Positions 18,396 to 28,455 are shown, counted from the stretch's first letter. The stretch is DNA of 64,000 bases from CBCOTE01 sp965112965 (GCA_965112965.1 CBCOTE010000021.1:1-64000); one strand, 5' to 3'. Notes: generated by a model not told the origin, from the letters alone. Numbers and translations: made by a program.

Positions 18396-19475
18396 ATGAA
18401 CGGAGTCGCTATCGCCGTCCTCGTAATGAGCGTACTAATAGTTTTCCATGAACTGGGCCATTTCCTAGTGGCCAAATTTCTTGGCATTGGCGTACGCGTT
18501 TTTTCATTTGGTTTCGGCCCAAAGCTTCTGAGTTTTTCTTGGGGGCAGACGCAATACAAGTTGTCGGCCGTACCCTTGGGTGGGTACGTCCAGCTTGTTG
18601 GTGAGCATGCTGGGGAGGAGATGTCCGCTGGGTTTATTGCGGCCCAGAGCTTGACGCAACGACCGGCCTGGCAGTACATGGCAGTAGTAGTGGCCGGCCC
18701 ATTTTTTAACCTGTTGTTGGCTTGGCTACTCTATTGGGCGATTTTCTGGGTACAAGGCTATTGTGAGACGCTACCATTGGTGGGTGAGGTGCGAGCATGT
18801 GGACCAGCGGCTGTGGCAGGTGTGCAGGTTGGTGATCGGGTAATGGCTGTTGGTGAGACGCATATTAGCTCTTGGAGGCAGCTGGCAGAAACTATTACTG
18901 CCAGTAATGGCCGACAGTTGACTTTGACAATCGAACGTCATGGCCAGCACGTGGCTATTTATGTGACGCCCGAATATGAAGCCAAGAAAAATCTTTTCGG
19001 CGAGTATGTGAATACCCCGCTCATAGGCATTAAGTCCTCAGGCGAGACTGTAGTCATTCCATTGGATATTAGTTCGGCAGCTATATTTGCCTGGGACCAG
19101 ACCTGGAGCACAGTGACCCTTACGGTGCAGAATTTAGGCAAGCTCATCGCCCGGGCTATCCCTTTCGATACCGTGGGCGGCCCTATCATGATCGCTCAGA
19201 TGGTTAGCGATCAGGCCAAGCAGGGCCTGGGCAACCTTATGGCCTTAACTGCTATTATCAGCGTCAACCTGGCAATTATCAATCTGTTCCCTATCCCGGT
19301 GCTTGACGGTGGTCATATACTCTTTTGCGGCATCGAGATAGTTTTTCGGCGGCCGGTAAATCGACGGGTACAGGAGATGGCCACTAAGGTCGGATTTATG
19401 CTGCTCATAATTCTTGCGCTCATATCGTTCTATAATGATCTGCAGCGGCTCTTTAATTTTTCAATTTTTTTCTAG
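18396..19475 (+). CDS. rseP: RseP-type site-2 membrane metalloprotease
   Basis: Inner-membrane zinc protease that cleaves anti-sigma factors and remnant signal peptides. 359 aa. The first helix carries the zinc motif HELGH at residues 19-23. A PDZ domain spans about 105-180 (VQVGDRVMAVGETHISSW), and the last helices contain NLFPIPVLDGGHILF with the third zinc ligand. GGAG precedes the ATG. It follows dxr after 170 bases without a gene. Confidence 0.94.
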   Translation: MNGVAIAVLVMSVLIVFHELGHFLVAKFLGIGVRVFSFGFGPKLLSFSWGQTQYKLSAVPLGGYVQLVGEHAGEEMSAGFIAAQSLTQRPAWQYMAVVVAGPFFNLLLAWLLYWAIFWVQGYCETLPLVGEVRACGPAAVAGVQVGDRVMAVGETHISSWRQLAETITASNGRQLTLTIERHGQHVAIYVTPEYEAKKNLFGEYVNTPLIGIKSSGETVVIPLDISSAAIFAWDQTWSTVTLTVQNLGKLIARAIPFDTVGGPIMIAQMVSDQAKQGLGNLMALTAIISVNLAIINLFPIPVLDGGHILFCGIEIVFRRPVNRRVQEMATKVGFMLLIILALISFYNDLQRLFNFSIFF

Positions 19476-19479
19476 CTAG

Positions 19480-20340
19480 ATGCTCCTCAAATCTAATATT
19501 TCTCCCTTTCGTAAACTCCTTGTGCTTGGTGGGGCCGAAGATTGTTTACAGCTGTTGCTTGGGACGGTTAGAGCAGACGAGGCGGGACCAACGTTACTTA
19601 TGGCGCAAGAATGGGTGGTACCAGGTCGAGCTATGGGTTTTTTGGCACCGGCATTGGAAGCAGCCTTCAGACAGCTAGGGTTGGCTGTAACTGACCTGTC
19701 CGGTATCGCCTGCGTGCGGGGTCCGGGGAGTTTCACGAGTCTCAGATTGGTATTGGCCACCGCTATGGGTTTGGCCTGGGGTGCAGAATTGCCTGTAGCT
19801 GGTCTGGATTATCTGCCGTTATTGGCCGCAGAGGTCGGAATTTTGATGGCTGGGGAACTGTGGGTGCTCACCCATTCTCGACGTGGACAAGTGTATGGTC
19901 AGAATTTCCGATGTATGGGCGATCAAGCTATACCAGAACCACTTGGACCTGCTGTTGTCCTTTCTCTGAAGGCAGCAGCGACGTGTTTAAATACCGCCAC
20001 GCCGCCCTCTATGGTATGTGGTAGCGGCTGGCGGCGTAACGCCTTGGCGCTGGAGGCCATCGGGTTGCCGTCGACACTGCGACAGTTGCCTTCTCTTTTT
20101 GATCGTCCTCGGCCTGAGATCTTATTGGCTGCGGCTGCGGTTGCCAACTATTCCCATACTCCCATCGAACCCTGTTACTTGCGTAGTTCAGATGCTGAAG
20201 AAAAATTAGATATAGTAGCTCGAGGTAGGGGATTAGACCCGGCTGATGCTCGGGCAACGCCTAGGTTGGCAGGCCTTGATGGTAGTTTAAAAAATGGTGT
20301 TAGCACACTATCAAATGATATTAAAATTATTGTGATTTAG
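19480..20340 (+). CDS. tsaB: TsaB, tRNA threonylcarbamoyladenosine synthesis partner
   Basis: ASKHA-fold partner of TsaD in making t6A37 of ANN-decoding tRNAs. 286 aa, longer than the usual 220-240. The family signature CVRGPGSFTSLRLVLATAMG lies around residues 83-102. The C-terminal PCYLRSSDAEEKL resembles the conserved end, and a tail of about 45 residues follows it. The start is four bases after the rseP stop with no visible Shine-Dalgarno. The N-terminal strand (KLLVLGGAEDCLQLLLG) lacks the common DTA motif but agrees in pattern. Confidence 0.85.
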   Translation: MLLKSNISPFRKLLVLGGAEDCLQLLLGTVRADEAGPTLLMAQEWVVPGRAMGFLAPALEAAFRQLGLAVTDLSGIACVRGPGSFTSLRLVLATAMGLAWGAELPVAGLDYLPLLAAEVGILMAGELWVLTHSRRGQVYGQNFRCMGDQAIPEPLGPAVVLSLKAAATCLNTATPPSMVCGSGWRRNALALEAIGLPSTLRQLPSLFDRPRPEILLAAAAVANYSHTPIEPCYLRSSDAEEKLDIVARGRGLDPADARATPRLAGLDGSLKNGVSTLSNDIKIIVI

Positions 20341-21138
20341 CATTGCCCTTTTTATGTAAAAATCCGTCCAATGCGAATGACTATGTCTGTCAACTTATTA
20401 TTAAATTAGATATTTTTTCCAACCTTGGCTTTGATATTGAATTTTAGAGTATAATTTATGGTTTGGCTCGGGCGGAGAATATCTACGAGACCCAAGCGCT
20501 AGCGTAAGGACTGGAATAACAAATTATAGCCATCCAAAGACTTAAATTTTTTTTCTAACCATAGGCATTTATAGCTACAGCTTAGCTGAGATTGACATAC
20601 ATGTTATTCAGGTCTGGTTAGCTGACAAAAAAACTATATATGGCAGTAGCCATCACTATGTAATACATGGTCAACTAAGGCCAATGACGACTCCGTGAGT
20701 TTATTGTGTAGACTAACATCATCATCGATGGCATTTTTGCTATCTGCAGATATGGGCTCGATTTTAGTTTCAATAGATAATTGCAGTATCTCTGATGCCG
20801 CCTTCGACAATTTTTATAAGTTTTTTTTTCGAGATTCAGATCAACCAAGGTACACGTCGGTGAGTGGATGATTAGTCCGCTAGCTCACATATTAATAAAA
20901 TATATTAACGTTGTTTTTTTGTTTAGTTTATAAAGGTAATCTTTAATTTGTAATAGAATATGGGAACGGTCGACTTGCTATGGATACAAATAAAAATGTT
21001 AAAAAAATATGTATATCTTCTTTAAAACGGTTATCGAAATACATAAAAAATCATTACCATCTGATTAAGTTCGATAAGTAGACACAATAAAGGTTTATTA
21101 TGACTGTTAACAATATCTTTCAAATGGCTTAGAGTGAT

Positions 21139-21176
21139 TTCGCCTATGCTACAGATAGCATAGGCGAAGGACTTTT
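21139..21176 (+). terminator. hairpin, terminator-like, without an intact gene nearby
   Basis: Perfect 12-bp arms TTCGCCTATGCT (21139-21150) and AGCATAGGCGAA (21157-21168) with a 6-base loop, followed by GGACTTTTT. It resembles an intrinsic terminator on the plus strand but has a 4-base gap before a short T run. It lies about 800 bases beyond tsaB, so it probably belonged to a lost gene. Confidence 0.45.
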
Positions 21177-21689
21177 TATCATAGTTCAATGTTAGCTGTA
21201 AGAATAAACTTTGTATCTTATTTTGCTCGAGTGTTTTAGTAGATTTATAGAAGTGGGTGAATCATTGAATAGTTATTGTTTATGGATGAATCTGTGTTGG
21301 ACGGCATGGTATTAGGTAGCGTTGATAGTACCTAATAATTTTTTTATCGACCAGCTATATACAACCAGATTATTACTTACAGCAATTTTTATTACTGTTC
21401 TCATTATGGTCTTATTCAGACCAGCTTGTATGATACGACTACAATATTTATGCTGAATTTATACCAAAGGTTTTATTGATTATGTACTGACATCGTTAGC
21501 ACATCAATTCTATTTATAGCGTCGGATAACGCCACAGTGGTGCCTTTCTTCAATGTTAGGGTGTAGTTTCAATATTTGCGCCTTTGTTTATATTTTCTAC
21601 TGTTGGTAGTTGCAAATATATGTCTAGATTTGGCAAGAATGGTGAGATTGCTGATATATTAATGCCATTCTAACTCTATTACCAACTTT

Positions 21690-22126
21690 CGGCATAGATT
21701 TGATGATAAACGCAAAGATTTAATTAATGATGCTAGCATAAAATTCGACTACGGTTTAGATAGACTCAGACGTATGGAATGGGATCTGAAGGACAAATTC
21801 TGTCTAAACATCCTGCTCTCCAAAGTTTGACTAGGCAGCCAGAGCTTGAAAAATATAACCATCTGATTCTCTAAAAAAATAACCAGAGTGTGTGTGATAT
21901 TTAAGACAGTCTAGGTCTATCTATAGATACAGGTGATTACCACCCCGCCAACGCAGTTTATGATTCTATTCTACAATAGAATGACTTGCTATTTAACTAA
22001 ATCTAAAAGACAATAGCAAGGAACGTACTATACGGTAAGGGATATGCTCATTTTTTTAATGCCGCTGATATTATCTTAAAGCTCAATGTAAACCTCAGTG
22101 TAGTTAAAGACGGCGTCAGCGTGTAA
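21690..22126 (+). pseudogene. broken gene, possibly the periplasmic part of a membrane sensor
   Basis: The plus strand reads RFDDKRKDLINDASIKFDYG, changes frame near 21770, then continues in one frame as TYGMGSEGQILSKHPALQSL and onward through SLGLSIDTGDYHPANAVYD and ARNVLYGKGYAHFFNAADII to a TAA at 22124-22126. Five internal stops (TAA, TAA, TAG, TAA, TAA) interrupt that second frame. Most sit where a glutamine would be natural, as expected for CAA/CAG decaying by C-to-T change. A hydrophobic segment upstream suggests a membrane-anchored extracytoplasmic domain. The family is not recognised. Confidence 0.5.
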
Positions 22127-23520
22127 AATAGATACATTTATTTTTTTCTGTTATAATACCAAGGTGATATAGTTTAATAATGAAGCAAGATAAAGACCAC
22201 TCAGGTTTTTTTGTTTAAATCGTGCATCCGGTCGATATAGATATTTTAAAAGTGGCTATATTGGAATCTACCAAGACCACTGTGGTCGTAGTGTATACTT
22301 AACGTTTCGTGGTGTGGAGGCATGTCTGGCCAGCTCTGAGGCTAAGGTGGGGACGCACCATGTCTGTAGTTGCCACAGTCCGGATAAAGAGCCTCCTGGC
22401 TGTCGCGACGACAGTCGGTCATTGAAGTATTCACCCCCCCTCGCGACTCAGCTGACTCTAGTATTGTGTCTGTAGTTAGAATTGTCAGTATAGGGCACTC
22501 CGCGAGGTCTGAGTGCTGGCTCCGTAGGTGATTTGGCTGGCTGGCATAGGCTGTGAGAGAAATTGAAGCATACAGCCGAACTAAGGTCGATTTTTTTTCG
22601 TAATTTTTCATGCAATCCACGGGGCCGAGAGGCTGGCCAAGACGATCTATATTACCTTAGGTATTTATTAAATAATAGTTTCTTTTCTTTTGTCAAGAAT
22701 AATTCTTCGCCAGTCCAGATCAATAGCTGGCACTAACTCCAAAATTAGATTCGTCTTCAAGGTCGGATTGTAGTTGGAAGGGGTTTAAGGGCAAGGACTA
22801 AGGTTGATTTATAGATGATAATATATTCCCGGCAGGTCATGTGTATATCAGATGTTATTTTTTTATCGATGGCGTTGTTATCTGTCGATGTCAGTATTTA
22901 GTATTATCACATTACTGAAAGGGTAAATGAGTGTCGTGATTTTGGAGAAGTGTCGTAAGTAGAAGCTGTGACCCTGGCTTGTCGGTAAGGAGCTATTCTA
23001 GGATCAAGTTGCTATTGCTCCATTCTAAAAAAATGTATCTCGTCTATAGATATTTGAATTTTAGAGATAAATTTAATAGTTGGTGTGTGAAAACCAATGA
23101 GCGGTCATGTTCCAGCTCCCAAATATTGATTCTTCTTGAAGTCGGAGGTCGTCCTTTTAAAGATCGATATTTTTACCTTAGCCGGGAGAAGGAGCGATTT
23201 TAAGGGTAACGTGGTCTGAGTACTTATGGATATTGAGATGTTGGGAAGGGTTGTAGGCAATGGGCTAACTGGCAGAGGGGGGAGTTATCAAGGACGATGC
23301 CATCTAGGCCGCCATAAGAATTGAGGTCCAGTGTAGACTATAGCCACAAACTAGTTATCCTATACATAATGGCCTTGTCACTAAGCAACTGATAGGTTGT
23401 CTGTGGTGGGGCATCTAAAGTTCGGAGCGCTAATATTAGTTATTTCATGGTTTAAGGTATCATATTTTGTCTCGTGGTTAGAAAAATATATCTACCTTTC
23501 ACTCATTAGTGTGGGCCTGA

Positions 23521-23712
23521 GTGATGATAGTAGGTTCGGCCTTGGTGGTATTTGCTGCGGCTAGCATAACCAGGCACTGGATGCGTGCTACGTGGTCGCA
23601 CTATGGCGTGCCGCCATGGTCTATTGTTTTTTTGGCTGGCCTTGTAATCGGTGAGTTGGTATTGTCTGTGTCAAATATAGCCTGGACGGTGGCTCAGACC
23701 AGGACGCGATGA
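23521..23712 (+). CDS. possible small membrane protein or gene fragment
   Basis: An open frame of 63 codons with two hydrophobic segments (SALVVFAAASI and WSIVFLAGLVIGELVLSV) separated by a basic/aromatic loop (RHWMRATWSHYG). No ribosome binding site is seen, and the surroundings are decayed. It may be a surviving small protein or the last open piece of a lost membrane protein. Confidence 0.3.
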   Translation: MMIVGSALVVFAAASITRHWMRATWSHYGVPPWSIVFLAGLVIGELVLSVSNIAWTVAQTRTR

Positions 23713-23964
23713 GTCGGGCAAATATTATATAATAGCGTCTACGTAAAGCGATATGTAGGACTGGCCAGACATTATTTTTTTGTGGCCAGATGAGTTTTCG
23801 GCTTGTGTTAGATAGTGGGCAAGGCTAGTGTATGCCGTGTTAGAAATATTAAAAAATCTAATGTCTAATGCGCATAGCGAGCGGGTGTATCTATATCAAG
23901 AATGATATTCCGTTCACTATAGATGAGTTGTATGCGCGTTGAGCTAGTGGCCGTTAAGCCGATG

Positions 23965-24462
23965 TCATCGCTGGGGATAGATATCCAGATCTAGGCGTGA
24001 GATGATCATGGTGCCATTGACCGTTATCTCTAGAAGAGCCATGGAAGGGGCGCCATGACGGGACAAACGTGCAGACCCGGGATTGAGTACGGCAGTGGTA
24101 CCTTTTCGGGTCCATTCAAAGTGATGGGTGTGGCCGTAGCAAATTAGATCGTAGCCATCTCCGAATGAGGCGGCTACATTAGCAGTCGGACCTAGACCAT
24201 TCCCATGTATCAGTCCGATAGTCAACCCGGCCATGTGTATAGTGCGGATATAAGGCAGGCGTTCTCCGATAGAATAGTGATCTCTGTTGCCGGCCACGCC
24301 GTAAAAAATAGGATGCTGTTCTAGAAAGAATAGGATTTCCAGGCCGTCTAGATCGCCACAATGAAGTACAGCATCGGTCGGGGCTAGATGTTGGGCATAG
24401 AGTGTCCTAAACCATGGGGTCGGGACGCTTAGATGGGTATCAGATAGTACGGCGATGTACAT
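23965..24462 (-). CDS. YfcE-type metallophosphoesterase
   Basis: Small calcineurin-like phosphodiesterase, 165 aa, normal for the YfcE/MJ0936 family. Metal-binding motifs: LSDTHL (residues 6-11), HCGDLDG, GNRDHY (GNxDH), IHGNG and CYGHTHHFEW (GHTH). Such enzymes hydrolyse phosphodiesters in the cytosol; the physiological substrate is usually unknown. The start lies 10 bases after the end of the broken HD-domain gene, with argJ upstream, so the three once formed one unit. Confidence 0.88.
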   Translation of the reverse strand: MYIAVLSDTHLSVPTPWFRTLYAQHLAPTDAVLHCGDLDGLEILFFLEQHPIFYGVAGNRDHYSIGERLPYIRTIHMAGLTIGLIHGNGLGPTANVAASFGDGYDLICYGHTHHFEWTRKGTTAVLNPGSARLSRHGAPSMALLEITVNGTMIISRLDLDIYPQR

Positions 24463-24472
24463 GGAGTCCAGA

Positions 24473-25102
24473 CTATAATTTGTCCGATTTTTTTATGTGT
24501 CCATTGGGAGCGTTTAAGGCCGTGGAATTACCAGTCAGTGTAGTCAGATTTTCTGATGATGGCGCAAGCTTACGGCTGGCTTCGGTGCGTAGCCACTCTA
24601 AGGTATAGTCTAACCATTTATTCGTGTATGGGTTGTATAGATCCTGTTGCTCTTTTAGTCTTAGGATCAGGTTGAGTCAATCGGCGTCTTTGGTTAGTTG
24701 TGCTTCCAGGTTCTCTGTTTTTTTTCAGTGTGTACCATAGGCGGAGCACATCGTTGGTTAGGATAGTGCCGGTCAGAGTATCTATCAAGATTTCTTTGAA
24801 ACGGCACTAGTTATAACGGTGGTTGACGTAGTTAAAATTTTCAGCGTGAACTTCGTGTAAATTGTGGAACAAGCAGAGTAAAAATAGTGTTGTTATGGTT
24901 TTCTGCCTCGGCCAGTCCGGCTAAGATCCAGCCGTTGATGGCTGTACGGAAAGAGTGTTCAGCTACATTTTTTGGCCTGAACCCAAAAAAACTGGCAGTT
25001 TGTGTGAGGCATCATGCGCAACATGACAACTTCAAAGAGAAAATTGGCCAGCTGTTTAAGTCGGTTGCAGCTGTATAGGTTGGTATATAAATTGTCGGTC
25101 AT
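24473..25102 (-). pseudogene. broken HD-domain phosphohydrolase (HD_3 / YfbR-like)
   Basis: The ATG at 25102, 13 bases after the argJ stop, opens a frame giving NRLKQLANFLFEVVMLR. After shifts at a T7 and an A6 run it continues as NVAEHSFRTAINGWILAGLA, then, in a third frame, FLLCLFHNLHEVHAENFNYV and NHRYN followed by TAG. After a T8 run (24718-24725) comes LEAQLTKDAD, TGA, LNLILRLKEQQDLYNPY and on to a TAG at 24473. The order VAEHS, FH(D)LHE, KDADxLxLIL is that of HD_3 nucleotidases. The catalytic HD reads HN here. There are several frameshifts and two nonsense codons, so it is clearly inactive. Confidence 0.75.
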
Positions 25103-25115
25103 TATTCAAGGCACC

Positions 25116-26318
25116 TTATGTCTGGTAGTCAGCATTGAGACTGACATAGTCGTGGCTTAGGTCCGCGGCCAGCATAGTATAACGGCCGGGTCCGTCCCCC
25201 AAGGAGATTTCCAAGGATATGTTTTGGCGGCGCAGGATATGGGCAAACAGGCTGTCTATATCTCCAGTCACTGGTTGGCCATAGTTGAAGATAGGGATTT
25301 TCGCTATGCTCACGGTGACCATCTTGGGGTTGAAGGCAGCTCCGCTGTGACCGATGGCAGCCACTATACGTCCCCAGTTAGGATTTTTGCCGTAGAAGGC
25401 GGTCTTGACTAGGAGAGAATTGCCTACGGTACGTGCAGTCAGGGCCGCGTCTTTCGTGGAGGATGCCCCGCTTACTACGATGCGTAGAACTTTGGTGCCG
25501 CCTTCAGCGTCCTCTACAATTTGATAAGCAAGCTTGCGGCATACTGTCACTAGGATGGCATCGAAGGCGTCAGCTATAGCCTCGGAAACGGTCACGTTAG
25601 CGTGGCCGTTGGCCAGCAGAAAAATTGCGTCGTTTGTGCTAGTGCCGCCGTCTACAGTGATACGGCTGAAACTTTTGTTCACTGCCCGATTTAAGAGTCG
25701 GCGCAGCAAGTCTGGGGCTATCTGGGCGTCAGTAAGTAATACGGCGAGCATGGTAGCCATGTTTGGGCAAATCATTCCGGCACCTTTAGCTATGCCGCAG
25801 AGCCGTACTTCCCGTGGCTGGCTTGAGGCATCCGTGATGGTTAAAGTCTCCCAAGCTAGTTTTGGGAACTGGTCCGTGGTCATGATAGTTCGGGCAAACT
25901 CTATGGGGCCGGAATCCCTGGTATTGAGGCTGCGGACCAGTGTGGGCATGGCTGCCGTCCATTTATCCATGGGTAGCTGGACGCCTATGACTCCTGTAGA
26001 GGCCGGGAGTATATCCGTAGCACATAGACCGGTAGCACGAGCCACAAGCTCCAGTGAGGTTCGGCAATTAATAAGGCCTTGGTCTCCGGTGCAGGCGTTG
26101 GCTTGTCCGGCGTTTATGACTACAGCATGGGTTTGGGACACGGCAGCCAGATGTTCTCTGGCTATTAATATCGGGGCAGCCTGGAAGGCGTTGGTGGTGA
26201 ACATTGCAGCCACGTTGGCCGGACCGTTACTGATTACCAGACCGAGGTCAGTGCGTTTCCACGTTTTGAAGCCGGCAGCGGCGACAGCAAAGCGGTAGCC
26301 TTGTGGGTAAGAGATCAT
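25116..26318 (-). CDS. argJ: ArgJ, glutamate N-acetyltransferase/amino-acid acetyltransferase
   Basis: Transfers acetyl from N-acetylornithine to glutamate in the cyclic arginine pathway; many ArgJs also use acetyl-CoA. 400 aa from the ATG at 26318, which has AAGGA upstream; an upstream ATG at 26354 is less likely. Features: GFKTWKRTDLGLVIS, FTTNAFQAAPI, NAGQANACTG, and the autocleavage site around PNMATMLAVLLTDA, where Thr is the nucleophile of the beta subunit. Also GGTSTNDAIFLLANG and the C-terminal GKNPNWGRI. Downstream on the same strand are the broken HD gene and the phosphodiesterase. Confidence 0.95.
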   Translation of the reverse strand: MISYPQGYRFAVAAAGFKTWKRTDLGLVISNGPANVAAMFTTNAFQAAPILIAREHLAAVSQTHAVVINAGQANACTGDQGLINCRTSLELVARATGLCATDILPASTGVIGVQLPMDKWTAAMPTLVRSLNTRDSGPIEFARTIMTTDQFPKLAWETLTITDASSQPREVRLCGIAKGAGMICPNMATMLAVLLTDAQIAPDLLRRLLNRAVNKSFSRITVDGGTSTNDAIFLLANGHANVTVSEAIADAFDAILVTVCRKLAYQIVEDAEGGTKVLRIVVSGASSTKDAALTARTVGNSLLVKTAFYGKNPNWGRIVAAIGHSGAAFNPKMVTVSIAKIPIFNYGQPVTGDIDSLFAHILRRQNISLEISLGDGPGRYTMLAADLSHDYVSLNADYQT

Positions 26319-26822
26319 GGGATATTCCTTAAAAAAGTGGGCTTGGACGATCAAAGATTAAGCGACGATGGGCTAATGTGTGACCAGGGCAGTGGTTAGC
26401 CAGCCCTTTTAGATGCACACTAAGAGACTAAGCACTGATTACAGTTATATATAGTACATGGTCCTAGAATATACAAGCACGCCCACGCCAGTGGTAGCGC
26501 GTTCCATGTTATTTGCGGCCAACTAGGACGTAGGAGGATATGTGATGTTGCTGTTAACAAGTGGATGGAGGCTTTAATCGTGATGGACACCCGAAGACGA
26601 CCTATATTCACGATGCTAGTTCATCATATCTTATTTGGTACGGCTTAATATAATTTAAATAACTGTATTCTAAAGTTATAAAATAATGTAAGTGTGGGAC
26701 AACAGTCTTCTTCATATAAGTGATTTATGCTGTTATATTAGTTATATATCTCTGCATGCAATTATTTTTTTCACGGCGGAATATTTCTTTGACGACGTAT
26801 AAATGAAGTGTTGAAATTAAAA

Positions 26823-27833
26823 CTATCCGGCCATATCAGCCCACTTAAAGAATATTTGACATAGGGCACCCATTATGCCAGCTGCTGGGATAGTTAAGAT
26901 CCAGGCAAATATTATATTACCTGCGATACCCCAACGAACGGCTGAAAAGCGTTTGGACGAGCCTACTCCAAGCACTGAGGCGGAGATTGTGTGAGTGGTG
27001 GATATGGGCGCGCCCATGTGGGTGGCCGCTGTAATGATTATAGCCGCAGCAGTCTCCGCCGCGAAACCGTAGATTGGTTCTAACTTGAAGATGCGATGCC
27101 CCATGGTCTTGATGATTTTCCAACCGCCCGTAGCTGTGCCCAGGGCCATGGCTAGGGCGCAAACGAGTTGGACCCAGAAGGGCGGGCTCAAGTTTGGGAT
27201 GAGGTGATAGAGGTAAAGGGTTAGGGTAATAATACCCATGGTCTTCTGGGCATCGTTCATGCCGTGGCTGATAGCCATAAAGGCCGAAGAAATGATCTGC
27301 AGTTTGCGGAAGTTGGTATTGATGGCGTTGGGGTGTAAGTTACGGCAGGCCCACAAGAGCAAGATCATGAATAGGTAGCCGCATATGAAGCCGGCTAGGG
27401 GCGAGAATATTAGGGGTAGGATAATTTTATCCAGGATGGACCTGTAGTAGAGTACCATGAATCCGCGGTAGGCCACGGCTGCCCCTATGAGGCCCCCGAT
27501 TAATGCATGCGACGAAGAGGAAGGAAGGCCGAGGTACCAAGTGAATAGGTTCCAGAAGGTGGCGCCTATAAGGGCTGCCAGTACTAGGTCCTGGCAGCCG
27601 CTGATCATCTCCAGCTTTATTATGCCGCTACCGATAGTCTTGGCTACTTCCGCTCCTAAGAAAGCACCGGCTAGATTTAGAATTGTGGCCATAACTACCG
27701 CTAATCCTGGCGTTAGTGTCTTGGTTGAGACGATAGTGGCGATGGCATTGGCCGTGTCGTGGGCGCCGTTAGTAAAGTCAAAGATGATGGCGGTTACCAC
27801 AATAGCCACTAGGAGCGGGGTAATTTCAGGCAT
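26823..27833 (-). CDS. pitA: Pit-type inorganic phosphate permease
   Basis: Low-affinity phosphate (metal-phosphate/H+) symporter of the inner membrane, PiT family. 336 aa with about ten hydrophobic segments. Both duplicated PiT signatures are present: FDFTNGAHDTANAIATIVST near residue 19 and SAFMAISHGMNDAQKTMGII near 190; also LGLPSSSSHALIGGLIGAA near residue 101 and GAPISTTHTISASVLGVG near 282. The gene overlaps the end of the DUF47 gene by 8 bases. Confidence 0.93.
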   Translation of the reverse strand: MPEITPLLVAIVVTAIIFDFTNGAHDTANAIATIVSTKTLTPGLAVVMATILNLAGAFLGAEVAKTIGSGIIKLEMISGCQDLVLAALIGATFWNLFTWYLGLPSSSSHALIGGLIGAAVAYRGFMVLYYRSILDKIILPLIFSPLAGFICGYLFMILLLWACRNLHPNAINTNFRKLQIISSAFMAISHGMNDAQKTMGIITLTLYLYHLIPNLSPPFWVQLVCALAMALGTATGGWKIIKTMGHRIFKLEPIYGFAAETAAAIIITAATHMGAPISTTHTISASVLGVGSSKRFSAVRWGIAGNIIFAWILTIPAAGIMGALCQIFFKWADMAG

Positions 27834-28455
27834 TTTTGAGGACTACTCCTTCTATGACATTGGCTAGGTGATCAGTGCAGTTCATGACCCTCTCGATGCG
27901 GTTAAGAATTTGTGTCCACTTCATGACCTCAAGTACTATTCCGGGATCAGTGGTGGACACCTTATAGACCTGTTCTAAGGCTATAGCCAAGAAGACTTCA
28001 CACTGGGCCATGGTTTTCTTTTCATTGAGAACATGGGATTCGATATGTTTGTGTTTATGCAGCACCTGGAGCATCTTTCCGGTCTCTTCGATCATAAGTC
28101 GCAGATTAGTCATCAGCTCTGGTGCGGCCCGGGGGACGCTGCGAAAACTGAAGAGGCTCACTCGCATGGAGACTTTTTTAATGATGTTGAGTACATCCTC
28201 CTGGGCCATATTGATTTCGTGGATATCTTCTCGGTCAAGGGGTGTAATGAAAGTGAGGGCCAGGTTGCGAGAGATTTTGCGGGAAAGGTGGTCACCTTCG
28301 GCCTCTACAATATTAATTTTATTACATCGCTCTTTGTAGTTGGAGAAATCCTGGAATATATCGTCCAGGAGTGCTGCTGCCGTGCATAATTTTTGGTTCT
28401 GAGCTTCGAAAAGGTCAAAGAATTTGAATCTTTTTGGCATTATGCTGAAGCTCAT
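27826..28455 (-). CDS. DUF47 (PhoU-like) phosphate transport regulator
   Basis: Helical PhoU-like protein of the DUF47/TIGR00153 family, which is typically paired with Pit permeases and modulates them. 209 aa. It reads MPKRFKFFDLFEAQNQKLC near the start, then helices with EAEGDHLSRKISRNLALTFI and TPLDREDIHEINMAQEDVLN. The C-terminal helices contain IVLEVMKWTQILNRIERVMN. The start may be Met6 (28440). The 8-base overlap with the permease indicates coupling. Confidence 0.88.
   Translation of the reverse strand: MSFSIMPKRFKFFDLFEAQNQKLCTAAALLDDIFQDFSNYKERCNKINIVEAEGDHLSRKISRNLALTFITPLDREDIHEINMAQEDVLNIIKKVSMRVSLFSFRSVPRAAPELMTNLRLMIEETGKMLQVLHKHKHIESHVLNEKKTMAQCEVFLAIALEQVYKVSTTDPGIVLEVMKWTQILNRIERVMNCTDHLANVIEGVVLKNA

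Larger units (their letters stand above)
20341..23520. other. 3.2 kb gene desert
   Basis: No intact gene. 21690-22126 on the plus strand is a recognisable wreck (listed). A hairpin with a short T tract lies at 21139-21176. Upstream, 21350-21420 reads a hydrophobic plus-strand segment (TRLLLTAIFITVLIMVLF) that may be the membrane anchor of the same broken gene. Minus-strand 22342-22620 is open for 92 codons, but composition and context do not support a gene. The rest shows nothing that can be supported. Confidence 0.5.

Noticed and set aside
25534..26298. 254-codon open frame antisense to argJ
   Set aside because: It lies entirely within argJ on the other strand, shows the Ala/Ser/Thr-rich composition of a shadow frame, and has no motif.
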